Origin: Pseudobdellovibrionaceae bacterium
GTDB lineage: Bacteria > Bdellovibrionota > Bdellovibrionia > Bdellovibrionales > UBA1609
Reading direction: 5' to 3'
DNA: 64,000 nt
NCBI GenBank assembly: GCA_020635055.1
Contig: JACKAN010000018.1
Location: forward strand, 1-64,000
Shown here: positions 1-8,591 of the stretch, one piece after another
Numbering within the stretch: the first letter of the stretch is position 1
Layout: each line of letters begins with the position of its first letter
The notes under the pieces: generated by a model
What the model was told of the DNA's origin: nothing
The model's input: only the letters and a program-made list of their open reading frames with translations
Databases searched by the model: none
Translations under genes and position numbers: made by a program

Positions 1-1
1 A

Positions 2-355
2 TCAGATAAGGTTCCTCTCAAAGGTTATAAGTACCAAGTACAGCAAGGTAAAACAACTTCGGTATATATCAAAGTATCTCCTGTCGGTGTGGATGCTAGT
101 GCGCCTTTAAAATACTTTTACACAAGTTATTATACTGAGAGTAAAGATAGCTCGAGTATAAATTATAGCTTCATATTAATGTTGCCAAGAATCATCAAAG
201 ATAAGCCTTTGATGACCTTTTTAACAATAAGTAAAAAGGCTTTTGAAAATGAAATGTTCTACAGCCAAAAAGAGTACGAATTAAATTTGCCGTTTCGCGA
301 AGAAGATTACACATCCGAACCGCAAAGTTTAGGTGTTAAATTATGGCGAAAGTGA
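2..355 (+). CDS. C-terminal part of an unrecognised protein, cut by window start
   Basis: The frame is already open at base 2 and closes at 353-355, so about the last 117 residues are visible; the GTG at 89 is probably an internal codon. The visible part is rich in Tyr, Ser and Lys, with no motif I recognise and no membrane segment. Its last 13 bases overlap the start of the outer-membrane-type gene at 343, which suggests an operon and translational coupling. The function is unknown; an envelope role is guessed only from the neighbour. Confidence 0.7.
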   Translation, partial: SDKVPLKGYKYQVQQGKTTSVYIKVSPVGVDASAPLKYFYTSYYTESKDSSSINYSFILMLPRIIKDKPLMTFLTISKKAFENEMFYSQKEYELNLPFREEDYTSEPQSLGVKLWRK

Positions 356-1173
356 TTTTTTCTCTCCTGATTCTCTGTTCAAATTTAGGAGTTGCGGCTC
401 CTAAATTAGCAACAAGTATTGAAGCGGAAAAATCAGTACCTAAAAAAGTAGTTTTCGGCCACAACCTTTCACCAACAACACATTTAATGGAAAAAGGCGA
501 ATGGACAGTCGGTTTTTATTCTCTGGCCTATGGTGTAAATGATAAATTAACTCTTGCAATCAGTCCTTGGATTTACTTTTGGTACAATGCGGACAATATT
601 TTCGCTCGTTACCAATTATTTGAAAATGCTAAATGGAAATTAGGTGGCCAGTCAGGCTACTTTAATACAAAAAGTAATAGTTTGAGATTTAAAACATATA
701 CAATGGAAGTCTGGATGCAAAATCTGACATTATCCACTCAGTTTAAAAATAAAAACTTTATTCATTTTAATGTGAACTATATGTATTTTGGGGATGAGAC
801 CAAACCCTTTTCTCTAAGAAGAGAGCCTTTAAATAATGACCCAGATCAGTGGACAGCTACGACTTTGATGGAGGCTTACATAACAGACAATTTTGGTATG
901 TTAGGTGAGTTGGGAGTTTTAGGCTTAAACTACACTTATCCGCAAGTGATAATGGGCGCTTCCTTGTTTGTTAAACGGATTAATTGGTATTTTCAGTTTG
1001 GTTTCTCGGTGACTTCGACTCCAGGGGCTTTGTTTTCTTTAGGGGGAGCTGTCGATAACAATGAAGCTGTGGGAGTTTCAGGAACAAAAATAAGATATCC
1101 TTCTCAGCAAAATGCTCTTGTAAAATACGACCGCTCCCTACACCCTGAAGTGCAGTTTCAGTACTTTTTCTAG
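343..1173 (+). CDS. Predicted outer-membrane beta-barrel protein
   Basis: The 276-residue product starts with a short signal peptide (hydrophobic core about residues 4-18, cleavage near VAAP). The body alternates aromatic and polar residues in strand-like blocks (many Trp, Tyr and Phe) and ends in QFQYFF, the terminal-Phe signature of outer-membrane barrels recognised by the Bam machinery. No named family was recognised. The ATG overlaps the end of the upstream gene, so the two are probably co-transcribed. The barrel assignment rests on composition and terminus only. Confidence 0.7.
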   Translation: MAKVIFSLLILCSNLGVAAPKLATSIEAEKSVPKKVVFGHNLSPTTHLMEKGEWTVGFYSLAYGVNDKLTLAISPWIYFWYNADNIFARYQLFENAKWKLGGQSGYFNTKSNSLRFKTYTMEVWMQNLTLSTQFKNKNFIHFNVNYMYFGDETKPFSLRREPLNNDPDQWTATTLMEAYITDNFGMLGELGVLGLNYTYPQVIMGASLFVKRINWYFQFGFSVTSTPGALFSLGGAVDNNEAVGVSGTKIRYPSQQNALVKYDRSLHPEVQFQYFF

Positions 1174-1232
1174 TTAATGAGTCTTGCAAATACAAAGGCC
1201 CGTCGATATTAACAGGCCTTAGTTGTGGTCAA

Positions 1233-1566
1233 CTAAAACAGATTAAGGAGTTCAGATAATTCATCACGAATAGCCCTTGTAAGCTCCTCTGCATTCTCAA
1301 TTGCTTTAAGTAGGGAAACATCGTCTTTATAAGAAACATTGTAAAACTAATAAATCATCTCTAAATAAAACCGAAGTAGGAAATCTGCCAAATTCTAAGA
1401 AGTTAATGACATCTCTTCCCTTAAAAACACCATTGAGGTAATCATTGCTTGTTTTGTTACAATAGCTATTTAACACAGATATTTGATAGTATATCAATGA
1501 AGGTACTATGAATTGTTTTAGACTTAGAGTAACAATTGGGCGGGTGTTTTTTATCTGGAACTCCAC
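1233..1566 (-). pseudogene. Frameshifted remnant of an unknown gene
   Basis: The minus strand carries a 79-residue frame (1566-1327) with coding-like composition. It is followed in another frame by a run reading SYKDDVSLLKAIENAEELTR and on to a stop at 1233-1235. The second part has the charged helical character of a real C-terminus, but there is no start or ribosome site in front of it. The simplest reading is one gene broken by a frameshift near 1327-1340. No family was recognised. Confidence 0.4.
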
Positions 1567-1617
1567 TGGAAAGCTCTAATCCTTCAAAAAAAGTAGCGTA
1601 AACAATATAGTAAAGAA

Positions 1618-1646
1618 TTGACAAGTATGTATAATTAGCGTACTAT
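1618..1646 (+). promoter_or_regulatory. Sigma70-type promoter of the toxin-antitoxin pair
   Basis: TTGACA (1618-1623) and TACTAT (1641-1646) are separated by 17 bases. Transcription would begin near 1652-1653. That places the GTG at 1648 upstream of the transcript and favours the ATG at 1666 as the toxin start. Confidence 0.65.
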
Positions 1647-1665
1647 TGTGGTTGTGGAAATCGGG

Positions 1666-1929
1666 ATGAGCGGCTTTGCCCGAAAGCAGTTAAAGAAAAC
1701 ACCTGGCTACATTCAAACCAAATTTACTTACTGGTGTGATCTTCTCCAGCAGTTTGGTTTACGGGAAAGCCGAAAGTATAAGGGATTTCATGATGAACCA
1801 CTTAAGGGCCTTAGGAAAGGGCAGAGGTCGGTTAGGCTGTCAAAATCCTATAGGGTTGTTTATTTGGAGCTAGAAGATGATCGATTTGAAGTTATCGACG
1901 TTTTGGAGGTGACGAAACATGAATACTAA
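1666..1929 (+). CDS. RelE/HigB-like toxin of a type II toxin-antitoxin pair
   Basis: This is a basic protein of about 87 residues. It contains the RelE/HigB-type stretch SVRLSKSYRVVYLELED followed by an acidic IDVLEVTKHEY tail, typical of ParE/RelE-fold ribosome-dependent mRNA interferases. The gene comes first and overlaps the HTH antitoxin gene by 11 bases, the toxin-first order of higBA. A frame extends up to GTG 1648, but the promoter -10 box ends at 1646, so ATG 1666 is preferred; its ribosome site is weak. Family assignment is good; the cleavage target is not known. Confidence 0.8.
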   Translation: MSGFARKQLKKTPGYIQTKFTYWCDLLQQFGLRESRKYKGFHDEPLKGLRKGQRSVRLSKSYRVVYLELEDDRFEVIDVLEVTKHEY

Positions 1930-2182
1930 AAAAAAGGTTCTTTCATTGGGAGAGTTTTTGAAAGTTCATAGGTTAGGGGAGGGATTATCTCAGGTGGACT
2001 TGGCGGCTGAATTGGGGATTTCCAAACAGCGTTTGTGTGATCTGGAGCACAATCGGGGAAACGTGAGTATTAAGTTTTGTAAGTCATTAGCAAAGAAGTT
2101 GAAGTTGCCGCCGGAGTGGATTGTTAAATTGGCTCTGGAGCATCAATTAAAAGAAGAGAACATTGACCTAAACGTGGGGTAG
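1919..2182 (+). CDS. HigA-like XRE helix-turn-helix antitoxin
   Basis: The 87-residue protein contains an XRE/Cro helix-turn-helix (about residues 16-65; SQVDLAAELGISKQRLCDLE is the recognition region). It should neutralise the preceding toxin and repress the promoter at 1618-1646. A strong GGAGG lies 9 bases before the ATG, inside the toxin gene, which allows higher expression than the toxin. It ends soon after the DNA-binding fold, so the toxin-binding part must be the short C-terminal helix. Confidence 0.8.
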   Translation: MNTKKKVLSLGEFLKVHRLGEGLSQVDLAAELGISKQRLCDLEHNRGNVSIKFCKSLAKKLKLPPEWIVKLALEHQLKEENIDLNVG

Positions 2183-2465
2183 TTCATAAGCCCAAATGTG
2201 AGCCGAAGTAGCCTGTCGAATAGCAGAGGTTTTTTTTCACATTTATTTCATAGGTAAATCGTCTTTTGTCAGAGAGAATTTTTTGGATAAAATAAGGATT
2301 TACCTGTTGTTTCTAACAACAAATTTCATTTTTGAATTTAGCGACATGATTATTCCAATACCCCATTATTAGCATATGTCCTATTTAATTTCTACGGACA
2401 GTGAAATACAGCACTTATACTTAATAAGATGAGAGACGACAGGCTGTGGGGCCATTTCGGTAAAT
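2183..2465. other. Intergenic stretch without a recognised gene
   Basis: No coding frame is convincing here. A 9-base inverted repeat (AGGTAAATC at 2252-2260, GATTTACCT at 2297-2305) encloses a 36-base AT-rich loop. It could be a transcript end or a binding site, but there is no T-run directly after it. Confidence 0.3.
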
Positions 2466-2580
2466 GTTATGGAATAGAAACGTATACTACGCAGACTTGG
2501 GAAGCGACGGCCAGAAGACCCAAGCGGAACGCCGCAACCACTAGCGTGAGAACTAGTACCATAAAACTTAGCTGAAAGTT
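2466..2580 (+). ncRNA. Candidate structured RNA, multi-branched fold
   Basis: The stretch is richer in G and C than its surroundings and packed with hairpins. TTATGG (2467-2472) can pair with CCATAA (2559-2564) and close a junction of four hairpins: CGTA/TACG (2481-2491), CTTGGG/CCCAAG (2496-2524), GCGG/CCGC with an AACG loop (2524-2535) and ACTAG/CTAGT (2540-2557). Another hairpin, AACTT/AAGTT (2565-2580), follows. It matches no RNA class I know (not tmRNA, SRP or RNase P). The strand is chosen only because the loops look better in this orientation. Confidence 0.4.
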
Positions 2581-2602
2581 ATAAGACGCTATATGCGCTG
2601 GA

Positions 2603-2752
2603 TTAGGCTAAGCCATTAATATTATATGTGGATGTGGTTACAGATAACTCCTCATCATTTTCATACAAGGCCTCATAGAGAACGAGCTCTCCAAGAGTTT
2701 CGCTATGTCGAACTACTTCTATTAGTCTATATCGAAGATACAATATAATCAT
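2603..2752 (-). pseudogene. Remnant resembling a DUF1653 protein
   Basis: A 49-codon minus-strand frame contains YRLIEVVRHSETLGELVLYE followed by ALYEND. This closely resembles the core of DUF1653 proteins (a short family with an RHSET...ELVVYxxLY core). The usual C-terminal W-V-R-P segment is replaced by unrelated sequence, and no ribosome site precedes the ATG at 2752. A decayed or truncated copy is more likely than a working gene. Confidence 0.45.
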
Positions 2753-3016
2753 GTTGCGCCATCTTTATTTAGTTTCTATATGGATACACATATATTTATG
2801 CTCCCTTCATCATTCAAGTTTTTTGGTAACTGACGGCCTAAAATTTGATCTCTCGTTTTGCGATAGCTAAAGATTTAAATAGAATTGACAATTAAATTAG
2901 ATTAAGTAAACTTTCCCCACGCTGTCACGTACCACGGCTAGGTACGATGCCCTTGCGAATTTTTCAGCCAAAAATTCAAACAAAATAATTTATACAAAAT
3001 AATTAAAGGGAGAAGC

Positions 3017-3574
3017 ATGAATAGTCCTATCAAAATTAACAACAATAAACCTACAATCTCAAGTACAATTTGCTCTAGTTTTATTGGGGAATGGCAACTT
3101 ACTGAATGTTTAGTTGATATTTTTAGCACAAATATTTCAAGTAGCTCAAAAGAAATAGAAGTAGAAGCTATCAAAAAAAGCGGGTCAGTTCTGAATATCG
3201 ATGAAAATACTTTTAAAACTAAAATCTATCCCTCTAAATATTTCAACAATAATATGGGTAATCGAATGGAAAGTTTTACTCCACATGCTCAGGTTTTTTC
3301 CACAGGGGAAATGAAAGGTAACAAAGTTATATTGGTAAAAACTTTTCAGCAGAAGGGTCAAACTGACCGATCAACGTCTTTGTCCTACGGTCATCAACCT
3401 GACTCTTTAAGTCTATTATCAGCATCAATTAAGGACTTTGAATTAATTGACAATGACACTCTTGTCGAGATTCGTATTGGTCATACCTACAATTTAGTAA
3501 AAACTGATAATGACAAGTCTGAGCTGCAATCAGGTCCCTATAGTGCAGAGTTGAGATACAAAAGAAAAAAATAA
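3017..3574 (+). CDS. Conserved-looking hypothetical protein, 185 aa
   Basis: ATG 3017 has a good ribosome site (GGGAG, 5 bases upstream). There is no signal peptide and no membrane segment. The middle (about residues 20-60) contains GEWQLTECLVDIF and later strand-like blocks, weakly recalling lipocalin-like stress or immunity proteins, but the resemblance is too vague for a family call. The Lys-rich tail ends the protein. It stands alone and is followed by a strong hairpin at 3616-3657. Confidence 0.65.
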   Translation: MNSPIKINNNKPTISSTICSSFIGEWQLTECLVDIFSTNISSSSKEIEVEAIKKSGSVLNIDENTFKTKIYPSKYFNNNMGNRMESFTPHAQVFSTGEMKGNKVILVKTFQQKGQTDRSTSLSYGHQPDSLSLLSASIKDFELIDNDTLVEIRIGHTYNLVKTDNDKSELQSGPYSAELRYKRKK

Positions 3575-3615
3575 CAATTAACTCGTAACAATCAAACATA
3601 AAATGCCTATCACAT

Positions 3616-3657
3616 AAGGATAAGGTTAACTGGATTTATTTCGTTACCCTTATCCTT
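3616..3657 (+). terminator. Strong stem-loop after the 3017-3574 gene
   Basis: AAGGATAAGG at 3616-3625 plus TTAAC pairs with GTTACCCTTATCCTT at 3643-3657: 15 pairs with one mismatch around a 12-base loop. A short AT-rich tail follows instead of a clean T-run. It could be a bidirectional terminator or a regulatory hairpin. Confidence 0.6.
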
Positions 3658-3912
3658 AAATATCAGGTGGAATTGTGACTACTGACTACTTTACCCAAAG
3701 TTTCCTGAACGATGAGTTCTAGAAGAGCTAATGGATAGTTGCACCTAAAATCTGCGTCAAAAATGAGGAATCAGAATTGTGGTGATGCTTTGCTAATACT
3801 CCGCGAATGGAAATGAATACATCTTAGTGAGGTAAGATTTTCATAATCATTCAAATATTTTTACAGCTCAAAGTAAATATAATATGTCCACTCCTGTAGG
3901 AGTCCTCATAAA
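3658..3912. other. Gene-free leader before the hydrolase gene
   Basis: No frame or repeat of interest was found. A ribosome site (GTAGGAGT) ends about 8 bases before ATG 3913. Confidence 0.4.
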
Positions 3913-5361
3913 ATGAAAAAAATAGTTATTGTCATCTTAGTGGCAGTTGTTTGTATTCCATTTAGTTATACTCAAAGTCACGCGGAAAACAAATTGCCGC
4001 TTGTGTTTAAAAAAAGAAAAATGGTGAACAAAACAATTGAAGTTCCACTGTATCCAGAGTCAAATTCTAAACAAGCTTCCAAAAAAACCCCTAAGAAAAG
4101 ATTTAAAGAAAAAAAATCTAGTAAGAGTCAAAATCTTAAAAAGGATCAAAGCCCTAAAATTGAATTAGCCATTCGCATAATTAATCCAGACTCTAAGAAC
4201 CCTTATCTCTTTTTTGTGGGTGGTGGACCAGGCTTTGAATCGATAAATTCCTATAACACGTTAGGCTTTAAAGGCGGGATGGATTTCAGTGAGTTAGCCG
4301 AAAAGTATCGAATCGTTTTGTTTGATCAAAGAGGTGTTGGTAACAGTTCGCCTTTGGATGTTGAGTCGGATGAAACATCCGTTCAGTTCATGTATGAGCA
4401 CTTTTCTACAAAAAGCCACTCCCATGATTTAAATCATATAATTAAGGAACTCACTCTGCCTGGTGAAGAGTTTTATATTGCTGGTCATAGTTATGGTGGT
4501 TATGTGATTGCTGATTATATTTCTAGAATTGAGCAATTTAAGCGACCAACAGGTGTCATTTTATTAGCCCCAGCTTTTTTTAGTATAAATATGCAAGAAT
4601 TTATTAACGAAAGAACTCGATTCCAGATTGAACTCAATAAACAGTTTTTTGGAAGTGATTTTGAATATCAAAATAAAATTATTTTAGCCAAGAAAAAAAT
4701 ACGTGAATTTTCAAGAAAAGATTTTTCATCGGGACTAAAACCATATGACCTAGACACTTTATTTGTACATTTGAATGTTAATAGAGTAAATTTGATTAAA
4801 GAAATCGTTGATAAAATAATTGATGACAAGGTAGAATCAGCTCAAAAAATTAAACAAATAGTTGGTAAGAGTATTCCATTTGACGATTTAACTGCTTATG
4901 TTTTGGATTGGAGTTTTGGAAATAGAGCTTCTCAAGAAGAGTTGGTAAGGGATGTTGAGCCTTCAATTCAAGGCTCACGCCGAGGCTGGATGCTACTTGA
5001 AGCTAATGTTTTAATGAGTCGTACAAACAAAAGAACATTAGAGTCAAACTTTAGCCAAAGAATGAATGAGGTTGATAGTGAATTGGCAATGAGCTTTAAC
5101 AGAGAAGACTTCGAGAGCCTTGCAAAAAACATAAAAAATTTGCCCCTATTAATGATAGTTGGTGAGTCGGATCCCTTTGTTCCCTTTCACTTAATTAAAG
5201 AAAAGTTTTATCAAGTATATAATCCAGACAAACATTATTTTGAAAGTATCACTGGAGGGGATCACTGGGTTATGTTGAGTGATTATGGTAATTTTATAAA
5301 TCAGCAAATGGAAAGATTGAAGTCAGCACAAGCCAACTGTAATTCTCAATTGTCCAATTAG
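3913..5361 (+). CDS. Exported alpha/beta hydrolase, S33 peptidase-like
   Basis: The 482-residue protein has a signal peptide (about 1-24). A Lys/Ser-rich linker (about 35-80) comes next, then an alpha/beta-hydrolase domain. The oxyanion motif is GGGPG (about 103-107), followed by FDQRGVGNSSP (about 136) as in S33 proline iminopeptidases. The nucleophile is in GHSYGG (Ser about 194), the acid in GESDPF (about 417) and the base in GGDHW (His about 450). The triad is complete, so it should be active, probably on peptides or esters in the periplasm. The basic linker is unusual for the family. It stands alone. Confidence 0.85.
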   Translation: MKKIVIVILVAVVCIPFSYTQSHAENKLPLVFKKRKMVNKTIEVPLYPESNSKQASKKTPKKRFKEKKSSKSQNLKKDQSPKIELAIRIINPDSKNPYLFFVGGGPGFESINSYNTLGFKGGMDFSELAEKYRIVLFDQRGVGNSSPLDVESDETSVQFMYEHFSTKSHSHDLNHIIKELTLPGEEFYIAGHSYGGYVIADYISRIEQFKRPTGVILLAPAFFSINMQEFINERTRFQIELNKQFFGSDFEYQNKIILAKKKIREFSRKDFSSGLKPYDLDTLFVHLNVNRVNLIKEIVDKIIDDKVESAQKIKQIVGKSIPFDDLTAYVLDWSFGNRASQEELVRDVEPSIQGSRRGWMLLEANVLMSRTNKRTLESNFSQRMNEVDSELAMSFNREDFESLAKNIKNLPLLMIVGESDPFVPFHLIKEKFYQVYNPDKHYFESITGGDHWVMLSDYGNFINQQMERLKSAQANCNSQLSN

Positions 5362-5552
5362 TATTTCGACCGCAGTCCACACAGCCAGATGGGGTGTCGG
5401 GTTGAACTTTTCCCTTCAAGTCACAAAAAATATTTTCTTTTCTTTAAGATCTTTTGGTACTCTTAAAAAAGCATTTGAATTGATTGATGAAAAGGAATTG
5501 CTAATAAATTTCATATTGAAATCATTATGAAAAGGCCGCTTAGAAAGAGATA

Positions 5553-5691
5553 GCTGAATGTTTTCATCATCGTCTTGTCCAAATTCATATTTTTCCTAAT
5601 GACAATGGAAGGCACGCAAGGTTATTGACTGAAATTATATTAAAACAATATCAAGCGGCACCAACTTGGGAGTTGGAACCTTTTGCGTTTT
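5553..5691 (+). pseudogene. Fic-domain remnant, mobile mystery protein B type
   Basis: The frame from 5553 reads a Fic core: AECFHHRLVQIHIFPNDNGR, then HARLLTEIILKQYQ. This has the HxFxxxNGR active-site motif of Fic AMP-transferases and most resembles mobile mystery protein B. There is no start codon or N-terminal part, and the frame runs into the antisense of folE. Bases 5460-5550 may hold more of it in another frame. It is dead DNA that records a lost Fic locus. Confidence 0.6.
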
Positions 5692-6261
5692 TTATTTTGA
5701 TATTAAATTTAAAAATTCAGAGCGGGTTCGTGGATCTTCTTGAAATAGGCCTAGCATGCGACTTGTAATGGTTGTTGTTTCAGATTTATGTACACCTCGG
5801 GTGGTCATACATTGATGAAATGCATCTATAACTACAGCAACGCCTTTGGGCTTTAACACTTCAAATAGAGTGTCTGCAATTTGCGCGGTCATAGTTTCTT
5901 GAGTTTGTAATCTTTTAGAAAAGCTATCGACTAAGCGAGCCAGCTTGCTAATGCCAACTATTCTTTTATTAGGAATATATGCAATATGGGCCTTACCTAT
6001 AATTGGGGCCATATGATGTTCGCAATGAGACTCTAAACGCATATTTTTAAGTAAGACCATCTCATCATAACCATCAATTTCCTCAAAAGTCTTACTTAGT
6101 ATTTCTGTAGGATTATCATCGTAACCAGAAAACCATTCTTTATAGGCCTTGATCACTCTTTTAGGAGTTTCAATAAGTCCTTCACGTTTTGGATCTTCAC
6201 CTATCCAACGTAATAGAACTCTTACAGCTTCTTGTGCTTCTTCGGGACTGGGACGACTCAT
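5692..6261 (-). CDS. folE: GTP cyclohydrolase I
   Basis: This enzyme makes 7,8-dihydroneopterin triphosphate from GTP, the first step of folate (and pterin or queuosine precursor) synthesis, in the cytoplasm. The 189-residue length fits the short bacterial form. The zinc ligands are visible as Cys and His in SHCEHH and Cys in QCMTTRG. The catalytic-site stretch GISKLARLVDSFSKRLQTQE is typical. A longer frame begins at 6300, but ATG 6261 is preceded by AAGGAATAACA and fits the family N-terminus. It stands alone on this strand, and its 3' end abuts the Fic remnant. Confidence 0.95.
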   Translation of the reverse strand: MSRPSPEEAQEAVRVLLRWIGEDPKREGLIETPKRVIKAYKEWFSGYDDNPTEILSKTFEEIDGYDEMVLLKNMRLESHCEHHMAPIIGKAHIAYIPNKRIVGISKLARLVDSFSKRLQTQETMTAQIADTLFEVLKPKGVAVVIDAFHQCMTTRGVHKSETTTITSRMLGLFQEDPRTRSEFLNLISK

Positions 6262-6373
6262 TGTTATTCCTTTTTTAGTATGACTATCCTCTTCTAACAA
6301 AGGAAATCAATAGAGTTCAATATATATATTTTACATTTGTAAGCAACCTGCATTGCTGCATTATTGACATGTA

Positions 6374-6787
6374 CTAAGGCAAAAACCATTCCCGTTCTTT
6401 GGGTGTGGGTATTCTGCAAAATTCTTTTTTTCCAAAAAAATTGTATCGGTATTTTGCTATGAAATCGTAAATTCTGTCAGTAAGAAAAAGGGGAAGAATT
6501 TGAAAAACAATAATTAGACGCCAAAATCCTCCTAATTTTTTAAAAATAGAAAATACGGCTGCTGATTTTTCTTTTATTTGACCATTTTCCCATAGAATAA
6601 TTGAATTCAAGTTATCAATTATATTACTTGGCAGTAACTGTTTGGAAGTTTCTCCCTGTAAAGGTGCAAAGTGATAAAAATGATTTTTGTCATAAAAAAT
6701 AACGATATTAACAAAACGGTTGCATAAACCACAAACGCCATCAAAAAAGAGTATATTTTTGTTTTTCATATCTAATACATAGATCAT
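6374..6787 (-). CDS. DCC-family (DUF393) thiol-disulfide oxidoreductase-like protein
   Basis: The protein has about 137 residues. The family hallmark FFDGVCGLCNRFVN sits near the N-terminus, with a DGxCxLC motif resembling a thioredoxin CxxC. The later motif RIYDFIAKYRYNFFGKKEFC is also typical. Members are small proteins of unproven redox role. The ATG at 6769 (MKNKN) is an alternative start nearer the usual family N-terminus. It is divergent from the motility-type operon at 6950. Confidence 0.85.
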   Translation of the reverse strand: MIYVLDMKNKNILFFDGVCGLCNRFVNIVIFYDKNHFYHFAPLQGETSKQLLPSNIIDNLNSIILWENGQIKEKSAAVFSIFKKLGGFWRLIIVFQILPLFLTDRIYDFIAKYRYNFFGKKEFCRIPTPKEREWFLP

Positions 6788-6949
6788 AACTTAAAAAATC
6801 GGGCTTGGGGACGCAATTTTTGTCACTATGTGTACAATTTTCTATAAAAAATAGCTTTAGCAGCTGTTTATTTGTTACGCCCATCTGGAATAAGCCTTGC
6901 ACATTAGGCTGTGTGAGAAAACTTCTCTACTTTAATATAAGGAGAACAT

Positions 6950-7636
6950 ATGGGTACGTTACAGTCTGTTGATGCAATTTCACAAGCTTTTTCCGCTGGC
7001 GGAATTTGGATGTGGGCAATTTTAATGGCACAGATCGCCTCAATTGCGATAATAATTGAAAGGGTCATACATCTTTATTTATTTAGATCCCCAGTACAAA
7101 GAAAAATAGTCCAAAGATTTGAAAAAGACATAAAATCCGGAAACTTAAAAAATGCTCTGTCAGCACATTCAAAGACAGGTAGAAATCCTATATTTAATGT
7201 AGTAAAAGCCGGAGCCCAAGCGGCGGACAGTTTAGGTGGACGAGAAGAAGTGCAAGCTAAAATGGACGAAGTCTTAGTGCACGAGGCAGAGAAATTAGAT
7301 AAGAGAACAGGCTATCTTCCTATGTTGGGTAATGTGGGCACATTGCTAGGCTTACTTGGAACCATCGTAGGTTTAATTCAAGCCTTTTCTTCAGTTGCCA
7401 CGAACACTAACCCAGTGGAAAAGGCTGCAGTACTCACTCAAGGTATATCAATGGCAATGAATACAACGGCATATGGTTTAATTATGGCAATTCCTGCACT
7501 TGTTGCTTATGCGATATTACAGAGTCGGACTAGAGCATTGAACGAAGACCTTAAGCAAGCGGCACAGCGTGTAGCCAATTGGTTAAGTTTTAATTTTTCA
7601 GCTATCACAAAAACTACCAAAAAGAAAAGTTCATAA
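6950..7636 (+). CDS. TolQ/ExbB/MotA-family proton channel (AglR-like)
   Basis: The 228-residue inner-membrane protein has three hydrophobic segments (about 19-38, 122-145 and 163-185). The TolQ signature is clear: GNVGTLLGLLGTIVGLIQAF and, later, AMNTTAYGLIMAIPALVAY. With a TolR partner it forms a proton channel that converts proton-motive force into movement of envelope proteins. It is the first gene of a ten-gene operon. Homologues with this company are the Agl motor proteins of Myxococcus gliding and their Bdellovibrio relatives, so a motor role is inferred. The ribosome site AAGGAG is 5 bases upstream. Confidence 0.9.
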   Translation: MGTLQSVDAISQAFSAGGIWMWAILMAQIASIAIIIERVIHLYLFRSPVQRKIVQRFEKDIKSGNLKNALSAHSKTGRNPIFNVVKAGAQAADSLGGREEVQAKMDEVLVHEAEKLDKRTGYLPMLGNVGTLLGLLGTIVGLIQAFSSVATNTNPVEKAAVLTQGISMAMNTTAYGLIMAIPALVAYAILQSRTRALNEDLKQAAQRVANWLSFNFSAITKTTKKKSS

Positions 7637-7659
7637 TTAGAAATTTTAAGGAGACTAAA

Positions 7660-8094
7660 GTGTCAGAAAATCAGCAATCCTTTGAACTCAACTTAATGCC
7701 AGTAATTTCTCTGCTGGCCGTTTGTATAAGTTTTTTACTTATTACTTCAGTTTGGATTCATATTGGATCATTAGATGTTTCACAAGCTGTTGGGACGGAA
7801 TCTAATAATAAAGTTCAAGCTAATATTAATGTCACTTTTGAAAATGAAGGAATGCTTTTTCAAGTTAAGGATAGCAGTTTAATTTCTTCAAAGATTTTTA
7901 AAATTAAAACACAAAATGATAGTATTGATTGGAACAAAATAAATTCTTATACACAGAAAATTGTTGGGAAGGATTCTAGTTTAAAAATGGCACTTATTAT
8001 GCCAGCAACGAATTCTAAGTATCAGGATATTGTGAAGCTAATCGATACATTAAAATCTAATGGAATTAATGACGTAGGTATAGCACCCCTCTAA
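7660..8094 (+). CDS. ExbD/TolR-like motor stator protein, first copy
   Basis: The 144-residue protein starts at GTG 7660 with AAGGAG upstream. An N-terminal NLMP motif is followed by a single membrane segment (about 12-32), then a periplasmic ExbD/TolR domain. The usual proton-carrying Asp at the start of the TolR membrane helix is not evident: the helix reads PVISLLAVCISFLLITSVWI. That suggests a structural rather than proton-conducting subunit, as proposed for one of two TolR homologues in Agl-type motors (inference). Confidence 0.8.
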   Translation: MSENQQSFELNLMPVISLLAVCISFLLITSVWIHIGSLDVSQAVGTESNNKVQANINVTFENEGMLFQVKDSSLISSKIFKIKTQNDSIDWNKINSYTQKIVGKDSSLKMALIMPATNSKYQDIVKLIDTLKSNGINDVGIAPL

Positions 8095-8102
8095 GGAAGA
8101 TT

Positions 8103-8591
8103 ATGGAAAATGAATTGTCAAAAAATAAAATATTAACTTCCGAATTGAAAAAATGTGGAGTCCTAAATGCGGAAGGCAAAGTGACGGGCACGGGTATAAC
8201 TCCCTCATTAGTATTAACTCCCTTGGTGGATGCCTTTGCCATTTTAGTTATATATCTTTTGGTAAACACCTCTGCAGCTCAACATCAAATACTTATTGAT
8301 GGAACGATAAACTTACCCATTGCTTCTAAAACTCAAAGCATAGATGAAGGTATTTTAGTTAAAGTTGAAAAAGATGAATATATTGTGGAAAACAAAAAAG
8401 TATCCTCTTCCCAACTGGTTTATGAGCTAAGAAAACTAATGGCCAAACAAAATCCAGATAAAATTCCCTTTTTAATAGTTGAGGCTGATAAATCTTCTTC
8501 CTTTGAAAGTCTAAGTCCAATTATGGTTGCTGGTTCTTCTGCGGGTTTTGAAAAATTTAAATTCGCGGTAATTCAGGGAGGCGTGCAATAA
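8103..8591 (+). CDS. ExbD/TolR-like motor stator protein, second copy
   Basis: This is a 162-residue single-span protein. The segment PSLVLTPLVDAFAILVIYLL contains the conserved Asp of TolR/ExbD in the membrane helix (about residue 44), absent from the first copy, so this is probably the proton-conducting partner of the TolQ-like channel. The periplasmic C-terminal domain ends in an Ala-Gly-Phe-Glu-Lys-Phe motif like ExbD. It lies 8 bases after its paralogue, and its last base is the first base of the next gene. Confidence 0.85.
   Translation: MENELSKNKILTSELKKCGVLNAEGKVTGTGITPSLVLTPLVDAFAILVIYLLVNTSAAQHQILIDGTINLPIASKTQSIDEGILVKVEKDEYIVENKKVSSSQLVYELRKLMAKQNPDKIPFLIVEADKSSSFESLSPIMVAGSSAGFEKFKFAVIQGGVQ

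Noticed and set aside
2431..2600. Open minus-strand frames through the structured stretch
   Set aside because: Two frames are open but start poorly and give repetitive Ser/Arg/Val content expected from a GC-richer patch.
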